Shown piece after piece: positions 60,135 to 64,000 of a stretch of 64,000 nt of DNA. The position numbers and the translations under genes are program-made. Every line of letters starts with the position of its first letter. Position 1 is the stretch's first letter. This DNA is from Chitinophagaceae bacterium (GTDB lineage Bacteria > Bacteroidota > Bacteroidia > Chitinophagales > Chitinophagaceae), in assembly GCA_947454235.1 (NCBI GenBank), contig CANGIY010000014.1:1-64000 (forward strand), in the 5' to 3' direction. The notes below the pieces were generated by a model, which worked only from the letters and a program-made list of their open reading frames with translations, did no database searches and had not been told where the DNA came from.

Positions 60135-61625
60135 ATGAATCAGGTAAAAAAATTACTTACTGTTGCTTTAGCCTTATGTGCCCTGCAATCTAATGCCCAA
60201 AAGTCTACCGACAAATCTAAAGGCGGTGGGTTACACAAGGCGTACAATATTAAGCTCGTATTGCCCGATGTGAAAGATACCGGTGTTTATCTGGCGCACT
60301 TTTATGGCAAGGGTGGCAATGAAATTTACATCTCCGATTCGGCTAAGTTTAAGAAAGGAGGCATTGCCGAATTTCATTCGAACGATAGCAACTTCGTAGG
60401 TGGTTCGTACATGCTTTTGATGTCTGATAAACGCACCAATTTCGAATTTTTGCTCGATCGTGGCGATAACTTGACCATCACTGGTTCGGTGGAAAAACTT
60501 CCCGAGAGCCTTAAGTTCACAGGTTCGCACCAAAACGATTTGTTCATAGATTATGAAATTAAAGCACGAGAAAATGGTGAAGCGCAACAAAAGCTGGTAA
60601 AAGAACTTGAAACTTGCAAGACAAAAGAAGATACTGCTAAAGTGAGAGAGAAATCAGTGGCGCAAAGCAAGAAATTTGTGAATTACAGGCGCGATGTGGT
60701 TAAAAATAATCCGGGTTCATTGGTTGCAAGCATCCTGAATGCGCTAGAAAAACCTGAAATTCCTGAAGGCGACCATTTCTTAGCTGATGGAAAAACAAAA
60801 GACTCAACTTTTGCATACAGGTATTATAAAAACCACTTTTGGGATTATTTCAACTTTCAGGACGACCGTTTGATTTACACACCATTGTATGACGGTTTAC
60901 TTGATGAATATTTCAGCAAAGAAGTACTTCCTTACCCTGACTCTGTTGAGCAGGAAGGCGACATGTTGTTGAAGAAAGCACGTGGTTCGAAAGATGTGTT
61001 CAAATACACGCTTTACTGGCTCACTAAATACGTTGAAAACAGTAAAGTAATGGGCTTGAGCGATGCATTCGTGTATTTCGTTGAAAACTATTACATGAAA
61101 GGTGATGCATTCTGGCTTTCTCAGGGCGACCTTCAAAAATACATTGACAGGGCTCGTAAAATGGGACCAAATGTAATTGGTAACGTGGCTCCTGAATTGA
61201 AATTGCCAAACGTAGGTAACAAGAAAACAGAAACACTTTCACAAGTGAAATCAAAATACACGCTTGTTATGTTCTATTCGCCAAACTGCGGTCACTGTCA
61301 GCACGAAATTCCTGCTTTGGACTCAGCTTATGAGGCAAGTTTGAAAGAAAAAGGTTTGACAATATTTACCGTAGCTACCGAGGGCGACGATAAAGCTATT
61401 AACGCATTCCTTGAAAAACACAAAGTAGATAAAAAGTGGGTGAACACCTGGGATCCTGAAAACGTAGGTAACTACCATAACAATTACGACGTGTACAGCA
61501 CTCCTACAATTTACTTGCTTGACGATCGTAAAATAATTGTTGGTAAAAGGCTCGACCATAGCAATATCGGTAGCCTGATAGACATGAACGAACGTAAGAA
61601 AAAGGAAAAAACTCAAAAGAAATAA
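60135..61625 (+). CDS. Exported thioredoxin-domain protein (DUF4369/DUF5106-like), copy 1
   Basis: The 496-aa protein has a signal peptide (KKLLTVALALCALQSNAQ). The N-terminal DUF4369-like beta domain (about 35-150) includes YLAHFYGKGGNEIYISDS and NFEFLLDRGDNLTITG. A helical middle domain follows. The C-terminal TlpA/thioredoxin domain has YSPNCGHCQHEIP with Cys385 and Cys388 and the cis-proline in VYSTPTIYLLD. It is a periplasmic thiol-disulfide reductase or resolvase, usual in Bacteroidota. It is about half identical to the next gene by eye, and a terminator lies between the two. Confidence 0.85.
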   Translation: MNQVKKLLTVALALCALQSNAQKSTDKSKGGGLHKAYNIKLVLPDVKDTGVYLAHFYGKGGNEIYISDSAKFKKGGIAEFHSNDSNFVGGSYMLLMSDKRTNFEFLLDRGDNLTITGSVEKLPESLKFTGSHQNDLFIDYEIKARENGEAQQKLVKELETCKTKEDTAKVREKSVAQSKKFVNYRRDVVKNNPGSLVASILNALEKPEIPEGDHFLADGKTKDSTFAYRYYKNHFWDYFNFQDDRLIYTPLYDGLLDEYFSKEVLPYPDSVEQEGDMLLKKARGSKDVFKYTLYWLTKYVENSKVMGLSDAFVYFVENYYMKGDAFWLSQGDLQKYIDRARKMGPNVIGNVAPELKLPNVGNKKTETLSQVKSKYTLVMFYSPNCGHCQHEIPALDSAYEASLKEKGLTIFTVATEGDDKAINAFLEKHKVDKKWVNTWDPENVGNYHNNYDVYSTPTIYLLDDRKIIVGKRLDHSNIGSLIDMNERKKKEKTQKK

Positions 61626-61631
61626 AAGCTC

Positions 61632-61666
61632 AAAAAAGCAGTTAAAACATTTTAGCTGCTTTTTTT
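61632..61666 (+). terminator. Rho-independent terminator after thioredoxin copy 1
   Basis: A 10-bp stem (61632-61641 with 61656-61665) can extend through A-T pairs in the loop. The T-rich 3' arm is the tail, six bases after the stop. Confidence 0.65.
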
Positions 61667-61716
61667 GAATGTATTAATTCCTGATTAAAGAAGTTGAAAA
61701 GTAACCCAATTAACGG

Positions 61717-61724
61717 TACTTTTG
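61717..61724 (+). promoter_or_regulatory. -7 promoter element for the 61764 gene
   Basis: TACTTTTG is a perfect TAnnTTTG box, 39 bases before ATG 61764. A TTG at 61694-61696, 20 bases upstream, may serve as the -33 element. Confidence 0.6.
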
Positions 61725-61763
61725 AGCACACTAACCATTCATAAATAATACCCCAAAACAAAC

Positions 61764-63212
61764 ATGAAAAGGATAATAGCACTACTTTTTTGCGCCATTT
61801 TTGCCACATCAGCGGCATTTGCAGGCAAAAAAGGATATAAAATTCAATTGAAGCTTTCGGGTGTAAAGGACTCGATGGTGTACTTGGTACACTATTACGG
61901 AAAGCCGTTACCTAAAATTTACAAGTCCGATTCTGCTATTTTTAATAAGAAAGGAATAGCTGAATTCAACTCCAACGATTCAACATTTGTAGGTGGTATC
62001 TACATCATGTTGCTTTCTGACAAGAAAACATACTTTGAATTCTTGTTGAATGCAGGTGATGATATCTCTATTTCAGGTAAAATTGGTGATTTGCCGGGCA
62101 GTCTGGTGTTCAGAAATTCGCCCGAAAACGAGCCATTCAAACGTTATGAAGAGTTTTTGAAAACCTACAGCGAAAGGCAGGAGGGATACAAAAAAGAACT
62201 TTCGCAGGCAAAATCAAGTGCTGACACTGCCGATGTAAGGAAGAGAGCGGTTGCAGCAGCCAAAGAGTTGAATAAATATAGAAAAGACTTCGCTACAAAA
62301 AATCCTAACACATTTTTAGCCGAAATATTCAATGCACTTGAAGTGGTGCAGGTGCCTGAAGGCGATCATTTTTTGCCTGATGGTAAAACAAAAGACTCTA
62401 CGTTTGGCTTCACATACTTCAAAGCACATTACTGGGATGGCTGGAACTTTCAAGACGATCGTTTAATCAACACTCCTTTGTATGATGCTAAGCTGGAAGA
62501 ATATGTAACCAGGCTTACGCTTCCTTACCCTGACAGCCTTGAAAAAGAAGCTGACTTCTTATTGAAAAAGACGAAAGGCACTAAAGATTTGTTTAAATAC
62601 ACTTTGTGGTGGTTGACACAATATATTGAAAACAGCAAAGTAATGGGTGTTGACGAAGTATTTGTTTATCTCGTTGAGAACTATTACATGAAGGGCGATG
62701 CTTTTTGGTTAACGCCTGAAGAGTTGAAAAAATATACCGACAGGGCACAAAAAATTGCTCCAAACGTAATTGGTAATGTGTCTCCTGAAGTGAAAGTGAA
62801 GAATGTATTTACTCAGGAAGATGTTTCATTGAGCAGCATTAAGGGTGGTAAGTTTTACTTGCTGGTGTTTTATTCTCCCGATTGCGGTCACTGTCAAAAA
62901 GAAATTCCATTGATTGACTCGGTTTATAAGGCAGCTTTTAAAGCAAAGGGCGGTAAAATATTTACAGTTTCAACCGAAGGTGACAGCAAGAAAATTCAGG
63001 AGTTTCTGATCAAAAATAAATTGGAAGAATGGACAAATAACTGGGATCCGGACAACCAGGGCGGCTGGAGAAACAATTTTGATGTGTACAGTACTCCAAC
63101 AATTTACCTATTAGACGAAAAGAAAATCATTAGGGGTAAACGCCTCGACCACTCAAACATCATGACTGTAATTGAAATGATGGAGAAGAGAGCAAAAGAC
63201 CAAAAAAAGTAA
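61764..63212 (+). CDS. Exported thioredoxin-domain protein (DUF4369/DUF5106-like), copy 2
   Basis: The 482-aa paralogue of the previous gene has the same order: signal peptide (KRIIALLFCAIFATSAAFA), DUF4369-like part (YLVHYYGKPLPKIYKSDS), helical middle and a TlpA domain with YSPDCGHCQKEIP (Cys374, Cys377) and VYSTPTIYLLD. Near-identical blocks such as YPDS, ENSKVMG and VENYYMKGDAFWL show a tandem duplication. Each copy has its own promoter box. The partner proteins are unknown. The PPIase gene starts 42 bases later. Confidence 0.87.
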   Translation: MKRIIALLFCAIFATSAAFAGKKGYKIQLKLSGVKDSMVYLVHYYGKPLPKIYKSDSAIFNKKGIAEFNSNDSTFVGGIYIMLLSDKKTYFEFLLNAGDDISISGKIGDLPGSLVFRNSPENEPFKRYEEFLKTYSERQEGYKKELSQAKSSADTADVRKRAVAAAKELNKYRKDFATKNPNTFLAEIFNALEVVQVPEGDHFLPDGKTKDSTFGFTYFKAHYWDGWNFQDDRLINTPLYDAKLEEYVTRLTLPYPDSLEKEADFLLKKTKGTKDLFKYTLWWLTQYIENSKVMGVDEVFVYLVENYYMKGDAFWLTPEELKKYTDRAQKIAPNVIGNVSPEVKVKNVFTQEDVSLSSIKGGKFYLLVFYSPDCGHCQKEIPLIDSVYKAAFKAKGGKIFTVSTEGDSKKIQEFLIKNKLEEWTNNWDPDNQGGWRNNFDVYSTPTIYLLDEKKIIRGKRLDHSNIMTVIEMMEKRAKDQKK

Positions 63213-63254
63213 TTAATTTCGAAGCCTAAAAACACTTATTTAACTGCACAGAAT

Positions 63255-64000
63255 ATGCGAAAGTTTTTATTGACTACCCTGATTACCGGCGCTGCAATAG
63301 GTTCCGGATATGCCCAAAACCTATTTACTTACGGAAATAAGTCGGTCACTAAAGAAGAGTTTTTAAGAGTGTACAAAAAAAATGCACTCAAAGGTAAAGC
63401 TGATATGAGCGATACCGCACTCAAAAGTTATCTTGATTTATACAGCCTGTTCCGCATGAAAGTTGCTGAGGCTGAAAAACAACATCTTGATACTGTTGAG
63501 AAAATTAAGAAAGACCTTGACTCGTATCGTAAGTCGCTTGCCCGTAATTACCTCACTGATGAGCAAATGACCAATAAGCTTGTTAAAGAAGCTTATGACA
63601 GAATGAAGGAGAATATTCATGTTGAGTATATCCTTATTTCTTGCCCTCCGGGTTCTGATTCTACAGCTCCTTACAAGAAAATTGACAGCATCTATAAAGT
63701 GCTCGTCGATAAAAAAGGAAACTTCGAAGATCTCGCCAAAGATCTTTCAGATGACAAAGGAACAAAAGACAGGAATGGCGATGCAGGTTTCCTTACTTCA
63801 ATGCAAACCGTATATCCGTTTGAAAATGCGATGTACAACACTCCGGTTGGTAAGTTCTCAAAACCTTTCAGAACGCAATTCGGTTATGTAATTGTAAAAG
63901 TGCTTGAAAAGCGCAAGGATATCGGTACTATGAAAGTAGCTCAGATATTGTTGGCTACTCCGAAACTGAAAGGAGAAGAGGGTGTCAGGGTTGCAAAAGC
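63255..64000 (+). CDS. Parvulin-type peptidyl-prolyl isomerase (cut by window edge)
   Basis: The first 248 codons are visible and the frame is open at the end. A signal peptide (RKFLLTTLITGAAIGSGYAQ) precedes a helical SurA-like N-domain (SVTKEEFLRVYKKNALKG). A parvulin domain follows at about residues 117-217 with HVEYILISCPPGSDST, NFEDLAKDLSDD, GDAGFLT and GKFSKPFRTQFGYVIVKVLE. A second domain seems to begin at TMKVAQILLATP. It is a periplasmic chaperone-isomerase for outer-membrane protein folding, by family. It may share the transcript of the thioredoxin gene, 42 bases upstream. Confidence 0.85.
   Translation, partial: MRKFLLTTLITGAAIGSGYAQNLFTYGNKSVTKEEFLRVYKKNALKGKADMSDTALKSYLDLYSLFRMKVAEAEKQHLDTVEKIKKDLDSYRKSLARNYLTDEQMTNKLVKEAYDRMKENIHVEYILISCPPGSDSTAPYKKIDSIYKVLVDKKGNFEDLAKDLSDDKGTKDRNGDAGFLTSMQTVYPFENAMYNTPVGKFSKPFRTQFGYVIVKVLEKRKDIGTMKVAQILLATPKLKGEEGVRVAK

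Noticed and set aside
1..64000. CRISPR arrays, rRNA genes and an origin of replication
   Set aside because: No regularly spaced repeats, rRNA-like segments or DnaA-box cluster were seen anywhere in the window.

Overview
This is a stretch of a Bacteroidota chromosome, most likely from a Chitinophagales- or Sphingobacteriales-like bacterium. The evidence is a three-gene sdhCAB with a five-helix SdhC, two secreted NHL-repeat proteins with type IX secretion (T9SS) C-terminal sorting domains, few visible Shine-Dalgarno sequences, and more than twenty TAnnTTTG boxes, the -7 element of Bacteroidota housekeeping promoters, close in front of genes. Genus and species cannot be read from the sequence. 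Where the first codon of an open frame is TTG and an ATG follows a TAnnTTTG box, I moved the start to that ATG.

Layout. 1-2.8 kb: the N-terminus of a transposase cut by the window edge, tRNA-Arg(TCT), and envelope proteins of unknown role. 2.9-6.5 kb: succinate dehydrogenase sdhCAB. 6.6-16.4 kb: housekeeping genes (membrane/TPR protein, fabG, fabH, YCII-like protein, aroQ, mpg, asd, PP2C-like phosphatase, kynU). 16.6-24.8 kb: an AT-rich accessory region ending exactly at the 3' end of mnmE. It holds (a) a compact three-gene operon encoding an MBL-fold hydrolase, a trypsin-like protease fused to a reverse transcriptase, and a small family A DNA polymerase, and (b) a separate 3.15-kb block (two unknown proteins, HNH nuclease, ADP-ribosyltransferase-like toxin with a 58-aa partner) bracketed by an 18-bp direct repeat of the mnmE 3' end. 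24.8-29.5 kb: mnmE, an ABC exporter pair and a Rossmann reductase. 29.7-35.2 kb: a second accessory operon, SIR2-like NADase, membrane-anchored STAND NTPase and a large exported propeller/TPR-like protein. 35.2-39.6 kb: unknown protein, dinB, nadE and PAP2 phosphatase. 39.9-41.6 kb: a third accessory pair, SMC/OLD-like ATPase plus TOPRIM-like protein. 41.6-49.4 kb: a complex I operon nuoC-D-H-I-J-K-L-M that lacks A, B, E, F, G and N here. 49.4-64 kb: NHL/T9SS proteins, an LprI-like protein, a PolX-like protein with a degenerate polymerase site, an outer-membrane-type protein, an MBL-fold hydrolase, rlmD-type methyltransferase, two tandem thioredoxin-domain proteins and the start of a parvulin-type isomerase.

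How it fits together. The background is ordinary chromosome: respiration (sdh, nuo), fatty acid, shikimate, aspartate and NAD biosynthesis, tRNA modification and envelope proteins. Three defence-type modules lie within 25 kb of it. The most notable is the MBL / protease-RT / PolA operon, where an enzyme that can make cDNA from RNA sits one base from a DNA polymerase with both catalytic aspartates. I infer that they act together and that the protease and MBL parts sense or regulate, probably in anti-phage defence; no sequence here proves that. The second candidate is a SIR2/STAND system whose likely sensor is exported across the inner membrane.
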